Of a stretch of 64,000 nucleotides of DNA, positions 21,490 through 57,949 are shown one piece after another; the stretch's first letter is position 1; every line of letters begins with the position of its first letter. The DNA comes from Lamellibrachia satsuma. Taxonomy: Eukaryota; Annelida; Polychaeta; Sabellida; Siboglinidae. The position numbers and the translations under genes are program-made. The DNA lies in contig BSQZ01000002.1 in the NCBI GenBank assembly GCA_033239005.1, forward strand, positions 1,343,501 through 1,407,500. The letters are read 5' to 3'. The notes beneath the pieces are model-generated. The model was not told the DNA's origin. It saw nothing but the letters and a program-made list of their open reading frames with translations, and did not search any database.

Positions 21490-23500
21490 GTGTATAATCA
21501 CTGCATTTGTTGGCATATGTAGCAGTTCAGTATCGTGCTTTGTTCTTGACAAATCTGTAGGTAAAACGACTTAACATTGTTGTGAATCCCTTTAAACTGT
21601 GTGTTTGTATTTTGCTTTTTATTGATTGTGGAGTGTTGTTTATAAGAAACGGTATTTTATACCTTATATATGTTTTTGGAAATTCGTTTGTTATTCTGTT
21701 TGTGTATGTGTTGTTGCTGCCACGGGTGTTGTGATGTATGTTGTTGCTACCACGTGTGTTGTGATGTATGTTGTTGTTACCACGTGTGTTGTGATGTATA
21801 TTGTTGCTACCACGTGTGTTGTGATGTATGTTGTTGCTGCTACGGGTGTTGTGATGTATGTTGTTGCTACCACGTGTGTTGTGATGTATGTTTTTGCTAC
21901 CACGTGTGTTGTGATGTATGTTATTGCTACCACGTGTGTTGTGATGTATATTGTTGCTACCACGTGTGTTGTGATGTATGTTGTTGCTACCACGTGTGTT
22001 GTGATGTATGTTGTTGCTACCACGTGTGTTGTGATGTATGTTTTTGCTACCACGTGTGTTGTGATGTATGTTGTTGCTACCACGTGTGTTGTGATGTATG
22101 TTGTTGCTGCCACGTGTGTTGTGATGTATGTTGTTGCTGTCACGAATATTGTGATGTATGTTGTCGCTGCCACGAGTGTTGTGATGTATGTTGTTGCTGT
22201 CACGGCTGTTGTGATTGTGAATGCTTGTATTGAATTGCAACGGTATATATGTTGTTGCTGCCACGTGTGTTGTGGTGTTTGTTGTTTCTGCCACGAATGT
22301 TGTGAAATATATTGTTGCTGCCACGGGCGTAGTGATGTATGTTTTTGCTGCCACGACTGTTGTGATGTATGTTGTTGCTGCCACGAATATTGTGATGTAT
22401 GTTGTTGCTGCCACGGGTGTAGTAATGTATGTTGTTGCTGCCACGAGTGTTGTGATGTATGTTGTTGCTGTCACGGCTGTTGTGATTGTGAATGCTTGTA
22501 TTGAATTGCAACGGCATATATGTTGTTGCTGCGACGTGTGTTATAGTATTTGTTGTTTCTGCCACGGGTGTTGTGATATATGTTTTTGCTGCCACGAATG
22601 TTGTGATGCATGTTGTTGCTGCCACGGGTGTTGTGATGTATGTTGTTGCTGCCACAGGTGTTGTGATGTATGTTGTTGCTGCCACGTGTGTTGTGATGTT
22701 TGTTGTTGCTGCCACGGGTGTTGTGATGTATGTTGTTGCTGCCACGGGGGTTGTGATGTATGTTGTTGCTGCCACGGGTGTTGTGATGTATGTTGTTGCT
22801 GCCACGGGTGTTGTGATGTATATTTTTGCTGCCACGGGTGTTGTGATGTATGTTGTTGCTGCCACGTGTGTTGTGATGTATGTTGTTGCTGTCACGTGTG
22901 TTGTGATGTATGTTGTTGCTGCCACGTGTGTTGTGATGTATGTTGTTGCTGTCACATGTGTTGTGATGCATGTTGTTGCTGCCACGTGTGTTGTGATGTA
23001 TGTTGTTGCTGCCACGGGTGTTGTGGTGGTGAATGCTTGTATTGGATTGCAACTGTAAATGTTGTAAATATGCAGGTATTTTATGGTGCTTGAATTATTA
23101 ATAACATTTTTGTTGCTGTGTATGTAGTATGTCATATTAGTACTTTGATTTTTTTAAAGAGGGTTCGTATGTGCATTGCATTTAGTTAAATTTATTAATC
23201 GAAGAGCTCTCTTTTGAATGTTTAATTGTCCGGTCACACTGGTACCCCCATGCTAGTATACAATAGCTTATGTGTGAAATAATTAAATTGTACAGTATTA
23301 ATTTAATGCATGTTGGTAAAAAATATTTTTATTTGTTTAAAATGCCAATTTTTCAATTGGTATACCATTAATTTTGATTTGTAGCAGAATAAGTTTCTTG
23401 TGGACATTCCTATGCAAGATATATTTAGAGTTGCTTATATTAAGAGATAGTTTGTTGACAGTTAGCCACTCATTTATGTTACAATGTGTTTGGGATTAAG
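21490..23500 (-). mobile_element. LINE C-terminal fragment interrupted by a minisatellite
   Basis: On the minus strand, 21700-21530 encodes TNEFPKTYIRYKIPFLINN and SIKSKIQTHSLKGF, the same C-terminus as the LINE at 3953-4240. The upstream part resumes at about 23090-23500; AAAGAGGGTTCGTATGTGCA is close to AAAGAGGTTCTATGTGTGCA at 4290. About 1.35 kb of 30-bp repeats separates the two halves. The element is dead. Confidence 0.65.
21700..23055 (+). repeat. 30-bp minisatellite with higher-order structure
   Basis: The unit TGTTGTTGCTGCCACGTGTG plus TTGTGATGTA is repeated about 43 times. Because 30 is a multiple of three and the unit has no stops in several frames, both strands show long artificial frames. 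Three blocks are separated by copies of a spacer holding GAATGCTTGTATTGAATTGC (22218, 22491, 23031). The spacing of the first two is 273 bp, so a multi-unit block was itself duplicated. Confidence 0.97.
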
Positions 23501-24106
23501 AAGGGAAATTATTAACACAAATTAGCTTTTATTTAAACATAAAAACTCATTCTCTACCAAGGGCCGTACATACGACCTTTGGTGGCCAATGCCGTCAAAC
23601 GTGTTTTGTTTTCGACGGCAATCGTGTTCAATCATGCTAAGCGATATATCACAGTTCGTCGAACCAACGTAGCCATCGGCGCTGAAATCACACCAGAGAC
23701 CAGATGCGAGCCACAGTGGTCGCATGTGCCTATAAGCTAATTACACATTGCCCCCGGCTTAATTATGCATAATACATACCCATTGGATGTTAGTAGCGCG
23801 TCGGAGATAATAAGATGGGACGGGATGCGACTAGACAGAGACGCATCAAAGGGTCGTCATTGTCTTTTACGTCTTACGTCTTTGTGTAGCTCACAGACGC
23901 AGCTGTCTTCCAAGCGGCCGGGCAATGATCCGGACTTGTAGCAAGTAAACGATAATGCACGTCATTTAATCTGAACATTCTTCAAAGGACAAGTGGAAAA
24001 GAAAGAAAAACAGAAATGATGTGATATCATATTATATTGCCAAAGGTTGCTGCGTGGGAAGGACACACGAAACATCTGGCTGACTCTCATTTTTTTCTGC
24101 AACACA

Positions 24107-24225
24107 ACAATATAAATACCGTAGTAGAAAGTGACACCACTTAAGCTGATAGTCACAATTGTCACAACCAATGTAGTTTGTGTCTCATCATACAATGTCT
24201 CAGACACAAAAAAAGTTCCACATCA
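24107..24225 (-). pseudogene. Degenerate second copy of the PHD-finger segment
   Basis: The minus strand here parallels the PHD segment at 24440-24320 base by base: GATGATGTGGAAC against GATGACGAGGAAC, and AAGTGGTGTCACTTTC in both. Zinc-binding codons are lost and stops are present. It looks like a local tandem duplication of the 3' end of the SWIM/YqaJ/PHD gene. Confidence 0.65.
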
Positions 24226-24605
24226 TCATTTGTCAAAGTTCACTTCATATGTGAATTTATCTTTGTTTTCTTAGAGGAGCTGAACTGAGTCTACATATAT
24301 TCTACATTCAGTGTAATACCACTTCTCCTTTTGAGCACGGTTGATGCCATTACACTGAAAGTGACACCACTTCAGCTTACAGTCACCATTGTCGCAACAA
24401 ATGTAATTTGCGTTTTCGTCATGCGGTGACTGACACACACAAAACAGTTCCTCGTCATCATTCACCAGGGCTGACTTACGAGTCGATGGTGCGTCTACAG
24501 CAGCTGATGTTGCTGGGTGAAGTCTGGAAAAATACTTTCCAACTAGTTCAGGCAACACAGCACTTTTGAAAAAGGGCTTGATCGCTCCCAAATCTCTTCC
24601 CAAAG

Positions 24606-25018
24606 ATCACGTTCTGGCTTTGCCTGCTCACGTGTAGACCTTCCTCGGTCTAAATGTTTAATATTTTTAAGATATTGAATGGGTATGAAAATATTGATAG
24701 AAATATGTTTTTCTCATTCGAGAAGGATAGCAGAACTAGAGGACATGAGGTAAAATTAGTAAAAGATCAATGTAGATTTGACATCAGGAAGCACTCGTTC
24801 TCACAGCGGACAATAAATGAATGGAACAAATTGTCTACAGATTGTGTATCTGCTAGCAGCGTGAATATGTTTAAAAACAAGGTTGACACATATCTCAGGA
24901 GGGCGGGTTATAAGTAGATTAACATTGTTGGACTCTCGATAAGCCAATGGCTTCCTTGTCCACTTGCCATCTGGGCATTTGGCTTGGATGGCAAATCTTG
25001 TTAAATCTTGTTACATAT
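24606..25018 (+). mobile_element. LINE 3' end (CR1-like), inserted in the YqaJ gene
   Basis: It encodes the RT protein C-terminus: FKILNGYENIDRNMFFSFEK, then CRFDIRKHSFSQRTINEWNK and SVNMFKNKVDTYLRRAGYK, stop. The family 3' UTR follows (TTGTTGGACTCTCGATAAGC, CACTTGCCATCTGGGC), ending in short TCTTGTTAAA-type repeats. It is 5'-truncated, as LINE insertions usually are. It lies antisense between the YqaJ CDFD segment and the LPELVGKYF segment of the surrounding gene. The exact left boundary (about 24606-24650) is uncertain. Confidence 0.8.
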
Positions 25019-25057
25019 CAAAGTCACAATAGTCAACATTGAACACGAATGTCTGGG

Positions 25058-25312
25058 TCTGCACTTGATAATAGTACTGGTGTGATTTGGTAACAGTACT
25101 GGTGTGATTTTGTAATAGTACTGGTGTGACTTGATAATAGTATTGGTGTGATTTGATAATAGTACTGGTGTGATTTGATAATAGTACTGGTGTGATTTCA
25201 TAAGAGTACTGGTGTGATTTGATAATAGTACTGATGTGATTTGATAATAGTACTGGTGTGATTTGATAATAGTACTGGTGTGATTTGATAATAGTACTTG
25301 TGTGATTTGTGC
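25058..25312 (-). repeat. 22-bp minisatellite derived from the YqaJ HxYYYQ codons
   Basis: On the minus strand the unit is CACACCAGTACTATTATCAA plus AT, about 11-12 copies with few changes. The copy nearest the 5' side of the gene reads KSHKYYYQ and the one nearest the 3' side reads HQYYYQVQTQ, both in register with the nuclease motif. The array therefore expanded from the gene's own codons. Because 22 is not a multiple of three, it shifts frame from unit to unit. Confidence 0.95.
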
Positions 25313-26349
25313 AGCTGTATCTTACCATCTACATTCTCAAGGCATGTCACCTTTTCCACACAGTCCCTTACACAATACGGGCATTTTATTTCAACGGTTC
25401 CCTTACCACAGCAGTTGCATTCGACTACAGAGTCTGGGGATGCTCCAACAAATGGATATTCATTGCTGATAAAAACATCACACCTCTACACCTTGAAACT
25501 GTGATGGGTTCTCTGCATTTCTCTCTCGTTTTATGTTAACCCTTCCTGTTCATGGTCATGGTTTTGAAGCAGACCGTTTCTGGGTAGCAGATTGCTTTTA
25601 TTAAGCTCTTTGCTGGTTTATCCACACTCGTCTTACACACTGCCTTCATCTTAGATATTGTTATGCGTCCTGTGCGAAACCTAAATACTCTCTGCAATCA
25701 GATTGCTGTCTCGTCTTTTCTTCCATAAGTCTTGACTCTTCCAAAGTTACAGAAATTGAGGCAAAGACATTGTCATACTTTTGCAGCAATTTGTCTTTGT
25801 CTAACTGGAACGAATTATCATCTCGAAGTTCAGACAGTAGCCGTGGGTATTCCGGATTAAGCTGTCTATGGATGTATCCGTCTGCATAGCCTGGTATGAA
25901 GGACAGAATGACAGGACTGGTCCCGCTTTCGTGCAGCCCTTTGAATAACGTTGACCGTTCATCACCACTGGGTGGTGGTACGCCAGGCAGTGTCGTCGCT
26001 TTTGTTGGTTTATTTGGTGTCCGTGAGATGGCGCAGTCGATGTCCTTCTTCAAAGATTTAGCCGATTTGAAGTTGATGTTTTCTACAAGTTTCACTGTAC
26101 GACTGTTGCGGATTTCGACTGCAGAGTTGACGAAGAACATAACAGCTCCAACACGAGTGCACCAGCCACGCATGTACAATGAGCTGCTAAGATGTTGCCA
26201 TCCTTATCGACTACAATGCAGGGTTGTAGTGGAGTCTTGCTCAAGCTTAATGACGAACCTGAAAAGAAGAAGCAGCAGCAATATGAAATATGAAATGTAC
26301 TTTCTGGCATTCCGACATATTACACAACATAACAAGTAATTGCGTAACA

Positions 26350-26770
26350 ATCTGATTCATTGGAAAATAAAGGATTCCTTAATGTAATTTTGTTTAATAA
26401 ATATTTTTATTTGATTAAATTTTAGTTATTTATGTTGACTTATGAAGTAAATAAATTTTAATGTACCAGTAGTTCTAACAAAGATAATCAGGTTTTAACA
26501 CACAACTGTTATCGTAATGATAACAAAACACCTTTATTATTTATTATTATTGCTTTATTGTTATAATTATTATTACAGTATATTTTAATACGTAAAAAAA
26601 TTAGGTCATGCACACAACCAGACACTTTTGGGCTTAAGACAGGGATTTAGCCGCTGACAACCGAGTCAGGAGCCGGGGGTCAGGGCCTGTCAGTAGAATC
26701 ATGCCATCCTGGCAAGCAAGCAATAAAAAATCACTGAATCATTTAAACAAATGAAAAAAATTAAATTAAT
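26350..26770. other. AT-rich spacer inside the YqaJ gene remnant
   Basis: Likely intron between the SLEAYN exon and the SWIM exon. No feature recognised apart from short ATT runs. Confidence 0.4.
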
Positions 26771-27239
26771 GGTTTAAATAAAAATCAGGTTACATAATAA
26801 ATGGATTAAATCAACTATCAACTGGCTGTCTAACGTGCCTGGAGTATCACTGACATAACTGTCATAAATGCTTAGCTTTAGGCTTAGAGCGATCAAGTCG
26901 GATAGGAGTCGGGCACTTATCTTCGCTGTCACAGCTACATGACCATTAACTTCTCTTGAGCACAAATCCGACACCCAACCACAACAAAATGGGTTGTAGG
27001 CTTCCAGCGATGTGTAGCCTTTTAAGTCGCTCAAAGTGTGTGCAGTCTTGGTGTAAACACAATAGTTCACGATGTCAGGATACGAAATACAAGGAGGGCT
27101 GTCGGGGTCAACGTTCCAATCTGTCTTCGGCGTTTTCTACGGATCTTCCCCATTAATCAACTCTAATTTGGCCTGATACCAGTTCCTTGTAACATTATCT
27201 AGCGATTCTGCATATTTGACTTTCTTCCTCTATGTAGAC

Positions 27240-27525
27240 ACAGACGAATTCATGATTTATTGACAAGCGCGAGAGTAAATTTTCATTGAAACAATGGCGG
27301 TCGCTAATGACGCTACTGACCCGCTTGATACACATCATGGCTGCCGTCGACAGGCGGGGTTATTTTGATCACGTGGCTGAGAACCAGGTATAACGGTTTC
27401 GATCAAGTGGAGAACGAATTCGTCGCCAAATTCTTTCAAGATATCGACGACGACGTTTTGCTACAACTATTTCTAGAGACAACCATGGCGATGGAAGGTG
27501 AACTTGTACACTTTTAGTTTGTTTA
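27240..27525 (+). other. CpG-richer block upstream of the YqaJ remnant with short open stretches
   Basis: Richer in CG dinucleotides than the flanks. The plus strand has an open stretch reading YNGFDQVENEFVAKFF and DIDDDVLLQLFLETTMAMEG, ending near ggtgaac. There is also ATGGCTGCCGTCGAC with a possible donor (AACCAG|gtataa). This may be a promoter with a first exon of some gene, but no family or downstream exon is seen. Confidence 0.25.
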
Positions 27526-28340
27526 GGGACATGCTTATCCAGGAGTTTTCTTAATGTTTTATGGTACTAATTAACAAGCTCGCATATTGGAGATTTAGGT
27601 CGGATCAAAAGATTCGAATTTGAAGGTCATCGTGAAGAGTATTTATGTTAATTTTATCTATTGGTCGAAATGTGATATTTTTCTAGACCGACCACAAATC
27701 AACAACGACACAATGGTGATCTGATAAACCATCAGTAGGAAGTATTACCTTGACGTTAATGCAAGTAGATCTTGTAATATACACCACGACACTAACTCCT
27801 GGCGATGTTCCTCTATCCCCAAGTATTGGCTGCCCTGTAACGACGACTGGCCTCCGCTATGCCCGTCTCCACTAACCGCCGTCTGTCAGCGGGTCGCGTC
27901 CCCAGACTTAGCTTTATCACCTCCGGAATACCAAGCTGATTCCAAGTGCGATTAGACCACCCGGGTGTACTGCGCTAGTATCCTCCATAAAAGCCTGTCA
28001 GGTTCATACTTCCGGCTTATTGATATTGCATGTGTTAATTGAAATTGTCAGGTGTGGCGCATTGATAAGAAGGCTTCAGTTACAGAAGGACCTGTAAACT
28101 GATACATTAGTATACATAGTACATATAATTATTGTAGCATATAAGCTTTAAGTTGGCGGAAACGAGACCGAGAGAAAGGTCCAGGTTACGGCGGAGAATG
28201 TTGACTTTTAACCACTCTGACAGGAGTTCTAATGTCACTTGAATTCCTAACTGGAGTATGGTGAACAAGTGAACAGTTGATCACCAAGAGGACGAGATTA
28301 AGTGGACACGAAACATAAGTTGTTTGAATAGGGAACAGTT
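27526..28340. other. No gene recognised
   Basis: No exon or repeat recognised. Confidence 0.35.
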
Positions 28341-28745
28341 ATGAAAATATCCATAAAATAATTGTTTTGCATGTAGAAGAAGGTAGACGAACTAGCGGTT
28401 ACCGTTAAAAAATTAGCCTTAATAAAAAATGTAGATGTATATAAGTTTTCATTCTCACATAACACGACAAAAAATTTACCACATTATTTATTGATTGTGT
28501 AAATGCTAACACTGTCATCCAGTCGAAATAATTTACAGATATCTATTACACAAGGACAGTCGACACATAGGTAAACCATTGTTCGGCTGACAAGTTGTTC
28601 TTCATAATCACTTGCCGTCTTATTTGACCCATTGTCTCGTGTACAAACAAAATTCAAGATAGGTCAGATGGACTCCCATTAAGACATCAAATGTCGTTAA
28701 CATGGGAGCCACCCTATTAAAGTAAAAAAATAATATATTACATAG
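28341..28745 (+). mobile_element. LINE 3' end remnant, second subfamily
   Basis: Decayed RT C-terminus (tttcattctcacataaca for the FS-x-R segment; DCVNANTV), then a 3' UTR ending GGGAGCCACCCTATTAAAGT and an A-rich tail. A related end (GAAGCCACCCTAATGAAATA) is at 3650. Confidence 0.5.
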
Positions 28746-29700
28746 TCACAAGATCACTACAGTACAAAGAGACTCCATTGTATTTTAATTTACATATTTA
28801 CAAGTATAACACTTAGGAATAAGACGGCATGGTTCATAATTCCTAATAAAGTAGTTTTAATGTAAGTGGAAAAATCAAATAAGCCATATAAGCTGTGAGT
28901 AAAAAAAGTTCAGGGATAATATTTGGTGTATTGTTAACAGTCTGTATTATATTATGTCTGCTTTGGATGGCAATCAATTAATATTTAAACATTTCTTGCT
29001 TTCTTAAATTGGCCGTGTGACGAATAATCGTAATAATAACATGTCTATCCGTACAATGCAAATTACATAACAATATTATTTTTGAACCCATGGCAAGTTA
29101 TCCTCTAGATCACATCGCGATGCGGCCATGTTTGTTTATTTTTTTACAAAGGACGAGTTCCTTTGCGTCTGTTGTCACTCGCGCGTATTTTGTGTCTGTC
29201 CCTACTGTATTGGAAAGCGTTTTTATCGTCCGTAATTTCCCAACTGTACGTCTATGTCAGGTTCATGTTCGGTGACCCGCATTTAATTAACCAAGTAACC
29301 AGGTGAACGCTGAACACTGAACACGCGGGTTGTGGTGCTGGATAGATCGAGGCTACAGCGAGCTTAGTATTGGAGAGACAGGAAGCAAGGTTTGGACACA
29401 TATTGTACGGCAACTATACACATTCGGTGGTGAATCTTGCCCACCGGGACAACCAACAGATCTATCCAAATCCAGGTATTTACTAACATCACGTCGTGTT
29501 GACGTATTCGATATATAAGGAAGGATCTAGTCAAGATACTATCCTAGCTGCAATACAGGTAACCTATAAAAAAACGACGGACAGGTAATTGTTTCAGGAA
29601 AGGCCTACGCGTAACGAATATATTGCCGCTGATTTTTTTATTTGTTTGAAAATGTCTCCTTTCGTGGATTTCTGGCACCCAAAAAAATAGCCCGTGATCA
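28746..29700. other. No gene recognised
   Basis: Featureless apart from AT-rich stretches. Confidence 0.35.
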
Positions 29701-29707
29701 AAGAAAT

Positions 29708-29936
<229 letters not shown>

Positions 29937-29959
29937 ATATGTGATTTGTTTTGGCGACC

Positions 29960-30700
29960 AAATGACATGGATCATTTCCCATATTAATTTACTCAAAATT
30001 AAATTGCTGGATACGTTTGGGTGGACTGCAGCTCCAACACCCACGTCGGGCGGTTTTTTCGGGCCACAGCAACGTGATTTGCTGTTACAGCGTAACAGAA
30101 TTGTCTCATAGAATTGCATAAGAAGGTTTGATCTCATTGACTTTACTCCAGACAGCTTACAGCTGTATCTAATAGCGTAAATACATAGCCTATTATTCGC
30201 ACTGGCTGCTTATTTCAGTGGACTGTTTGGTGTATTTATTGAGACTGGTAGTGTTCGAAAGATGAAGTCAATCACTGTACAGATGGAGAAGAGAAATCGA
30301 GAAACCCGGGAGTAGACGAAATATAGAGAAGTAAGAGTAACGGGCGGTGACAAAAGGCAGACTCGTGGAGATTAGATAAGTGGGACAAGATAACAGAGGG
30401 GTGAGAATGAAAAGACGAAAAAGTATGAAGCTTGAAAAAACAAAAACATGAACATTTGGGAAAACATAAAAAGAAGACTAAACGTGAAAGGAATGCACAT
30501 AAAAGTACTTTAGGAAGGAGTGGACGGGAAAGAGAGAGTGTGGGATAGCGAGAAAGGGGACGGAAAATTAAGTAGAGGCCGACAGAGAGAGGACTTACAT
30601 TGTGAAAAAAGGAGGGAAAGGGAGGAGACGGGAAAGGGTATGCGGCGGGGGTAAACGGGATTACATTTGGAGAAATGGGCGAGTAAAGCATTGGATGGAA
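29960..30700. other. No gene recognised
   Basis: Purine-rich on the plus strand between about 30270 and 30690; no supported exon. Confidence 0.35.
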
Positions 30701-30795
30701 CGTCTAACAATGGATGGCAGGTGGAGCAATGGATGGCATGTGGAGCAATGGATCGCATGTGGAGCAATGGATGGCATGTGGATGGTGCATTAGAT
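30700..30795 (+). repeat. 19-bp tandem repeat
   Basis: Units of TGGAGCAATGGATGGCATG, about four copies with small changes. Confidence 0.85.
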
Positions 30796-31229
30796 GGCAC
30801 GTGGAGAAATAAACTGGAAAAATGCAGGGATAACACTCGGGATACCGAAGGTGTATAAGATGAAGACATAGGATGAATAAAAAGGAGAATACATCCCATT
30901 GAACTGTCTCCGAAAAAAGTGGCTGCCAAAGTAATAATGCATGGATGCATTTTGCTGCGCTACAGTGTAACGAATAGGACCCAGTAGCGTAACGACGCGC
31001 CACTGCTGGCGTTTAGGCAAATACAACACGTGTTTGCCATTTACGTCCACCCGAAATCACTCGACGTTACCAAAACACGCGCAGGTTTTATGCAGATGGA
31101 GCGTGGTATGTTCAAAGCATCGGCGTGCACTGATGGGCATTTCTCTGGCATCGTGTTCGGGTTTAAACAGGGCTACATGTGCGGGCGACCGCTTTGGACT
31201 TGGCTGGATAATTCACTCGTAAGAAAAAT

Positions 31230-31640
31230 ATGTGTCAATAAAACAAGAGAGCAGCAGGAATGTAGAAAGGCGGACAAGCAAGTGTCGTTGTTTCTTTCCA
31301 CATTATCAATATCTTCGGTCTCATTTAGAATACTGCATTCAAGTTTCGAGGACTTATTGTAAAATTGTATAAACCAGTTACAAAGAATACAAATGAGAGC
31401 AACTCAGCTGTTTCCAGAATTGAAAGACCTTATTGTAAAATTGTATAAACCAGTTAGAAAGAATACAAATGAGAGCAAGTGAGCTGTTTCAAGAACTGAA
31501 AGGTCTTAGTTGTGTTAAACACCAAAAAAATGTGATTTAACAACGCTTGGGACCAGAATATTGAGTGATCAATCATGGGTGTTTCATATATGGAGTGGTT
31601 GTGAAAATATTGAAAATATCGACACGGGAATTTCCCTTAA
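31230..31640 (+). mobile_element. CR1-like LINE remnant with internal duplication
   Basis: It reads HLEYCIQVSRTYCKIV then RATQLFPELKDL, matching the YLEY-x-QxW ... RRATK-pxL segment of CR1 RT. A block of about 60-80 bp containing AAATTGTATAAACCAGTTA is present twice (31358 and 31436). Downstream it has gagtggttgtgaaaatattg, as in the other copies. Confidence 0.6.
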
Positions 31641-33220
31641 TATGTTATCCTCATAAACATAATAAACATTCACCTCTGGATAACATCTCACCGGTCTACC
31701 CTTGGTGTTGTACTTAGGAAATTCGTCTATTAAAAGACATGGTTTTCAGCCTATGCACCTATAACAATTACTAAAGCATAACCATTTGCAACTACAATTA
31801 AGAATATCACGCCAGTGGTTTACTAGGGAACATGTTAATTTGATGGGCCGCGCCATACTGTTAGACAACCATACGTCACTGGTGCCGTAGTCTGACAATA
31901 TTCACTCACCAAATGAAAATCTATTTGTAAACACGTAATCATATACTTGCCAATAGGATATGGCCATGCTGATTGCGTCCAAAGTCAACTTATGTAACCT
32001 ATTTTGGTCTTTGTTCACGAACCTAGTCTCTTTCTGACTTAAGCAGCGCATTTAACTGAGAGCTTTCGTTACTGACGTTTAATTAACGCAGCCTTTAATA
32101 CGTCACTGCGGGGGCCGGTTAAACGGAGACTTGACCGGAATATCTCACTTTGAGAAAACATTCTGATAAAGTAGTTGCAAATAGTTTTTATTCACTTGTT
32201 TTAGGTGCATAGCCCAAAACCGTGACGTTTGTTTCGATTTAAATGCATCAGTTCACTTCACTAAAACGGCTACCAAATTTTTTTTCCGTTCAGGCATAAA
32301 TTGTCGAAATATAAGCCAATACGACAATACTGGACTGGTCTAGCTTTTGCAGTGGCACATATAAACATTCTACGGGGTCAACGTTCAATTTCACTGAATA
32401 AACGAATAAACAATATTCCCCGAGGTACTTACTTACTTGTAAACTTGGTTGTCTAGCCTCTTGCAGCCGGTGGCTAGACACCTCAAGTTCTTCTAGAAGG
32501 TGTTCAGAGTAGCAGCTGACACGACTTCTTCAGGAAGTTTGTTCCAACGGTATCTCAGTAAATAGACAGCTCCAGGAACTTTTACAAACTGCAAGTTATA
32601 AGTAGTCATCGAGTTGTAATGAAATAGAAGTCATGCCGCGTTACATAAATGTTACATAATGAATATTAATAATGATAATAATACATACGCATCTCTTTTC
32701 ATCTCTCTCATTTTACAACCACTAGTAACCAATAAATATAGCTTATTTTCATGTTTGTTTTAATCACAACATAGATTACCTTAATAATCGTTGTGTGAAC
32801 GTATCTTACAAATAGGGTGTGTACTACGACTGGTAACAGCGGTTGTTACAACATTTACCGTCCTGTTTAGCTGTCATTCAACTTCACTGTAATTTTACAT
32901 AAAATGTGGTACTTATCTTCGGAGCTTTTACTTGAACTGCTCAATTCAAAACGACCATGGAATCGCCGTCCAGACCAGACTAACCGATTGTAGAATCCCG
33001 CATACGTATAGATGCGGCGACCCGGAACATTCTCCTAGAAACGGGCTTATCGGTTTAACGCCAACTGAGTCCGAACCGGTGGGGTGCATTCTCGAGAGGT
33101 TGATAGTTCACGTGTGCTGCTAACGAGCCCATCGCTGCAGCTGTCAGACGAGGCCCATGTAGCCCCGCCCCGAGTAAATGTTCCCGGTTATTTGCGGCGC
33201 TCATGTCTTGCCTTCAAGCG
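31641..33220. other. No gene recognised; upstream region of the kainate receptor gene
   Basis: Mostly unique AT-rich sequence, becoming GC-richer from about 32980. Promoter elements cannot be assigned. In 33230-33396 an out-of-frame ATG at 33327 lies upstream of the receptor start; if transcribed it would act as a uORF overlapping the true start. Confidence 0.35.
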
Positions 33221-33396
33221 CTGGAGTTTCAGGCTGTCATTTAATGTCGTCGCGTTTCTCTCCAGACTGTGAACGCAGCCAGGCGTGACGACGACTGCAG
33301 CGACGTGCGACCGGCGGCGTTGATAGATGGACGCTGGTGTGCGGGAACTGCGGATTGTGCAAAGGCCTCGTGAGGTGAAGACGTCGACAAGAAGTG

Positions 33397-57414
<24,018 letters not shown>

Positions 57415-57439
57415 TAGACTATGGGACTTCATTCGACTG

Positions 57440-57780
<341 letters not shown>

Positions 57781-57899
57781 TAAATAGTTGTATGACAAAA
57801 AGGTGGAACTTCCGCAATGTCGGCTTTACATTTGGTTGCATCCTGTGCCTTGGTGATCTGTATATGGTTGATATGACTGATTGGTTTGCAAGTAATCAA

Positions 57900-57949
57900 C
57901 GTACATGTATACAAGGATGACCAAATGGTCATCCTTGTATATATGTACG
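57900..57949. repeat. 24-bp inverted repeat
   Basis: Arms 57900-57923 and 57926-57949 are complementary with one mismatch and a 2-bp loop; the inner part is CAAGGATGACCA / TGGTCATCCTTG. Confidence 0.9.

Larger units (their letters stand above)
24271..27230 (-). pseudogene. SWIM / YqaJ-nuclease / PHD protein gene, broken
   Basis: Minus-strand remnants appear in family order. About 27230-26940: NWYQAKLELINGEDP, stop, then YPDIVNYCVYTK and SLEAYNPFCCGWV. About 26250-26110: PLQPCIVVDKDGNILAAHC, TCVAG (SWIM zinc finger) and GAVMFFVNSAVEIRNSRT. About 25750-25560: EEKTRQQSDCREYLGF, then TGRITISKMKAVCKT and LIKAICYPE. About 25470-25330: YPFVGASPDSVVECNCCGKG and TVEIKCPYC, the YqaJ active-site SPD and ExK. 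The HxYYYQVQ motif follows. About 24600-24290: FFKSAVLPELVGKYF and a PHD finger (LFCVCQSPHDENANYICCDN, then WCHFQCNGI). Proteins of this type occur widely in invertebrates, often in many copies, and behave like mobile or amplified genes. A stop, frame shifts, a LINE insertion (24640-25015) and minisatellite growth (25058-25312) have destroyed it. DNA-end processing is inferred from the YqaJ fold only. Confidence 0.75.

Noticed and set aside
21527..23135. Frames of about 300 codons on both strands
   Set aside because: 30-bp minisatellite; only the short LINE C-terminus at its left end is meaningful.
10000..25310. CRISPR-like arrays (38-bp, 30-bp, 22-bp repeats)
   Set aside because: The repeats are directly adjacent, without unique spacers, in a eukaryotic genome; these are minisatellites.
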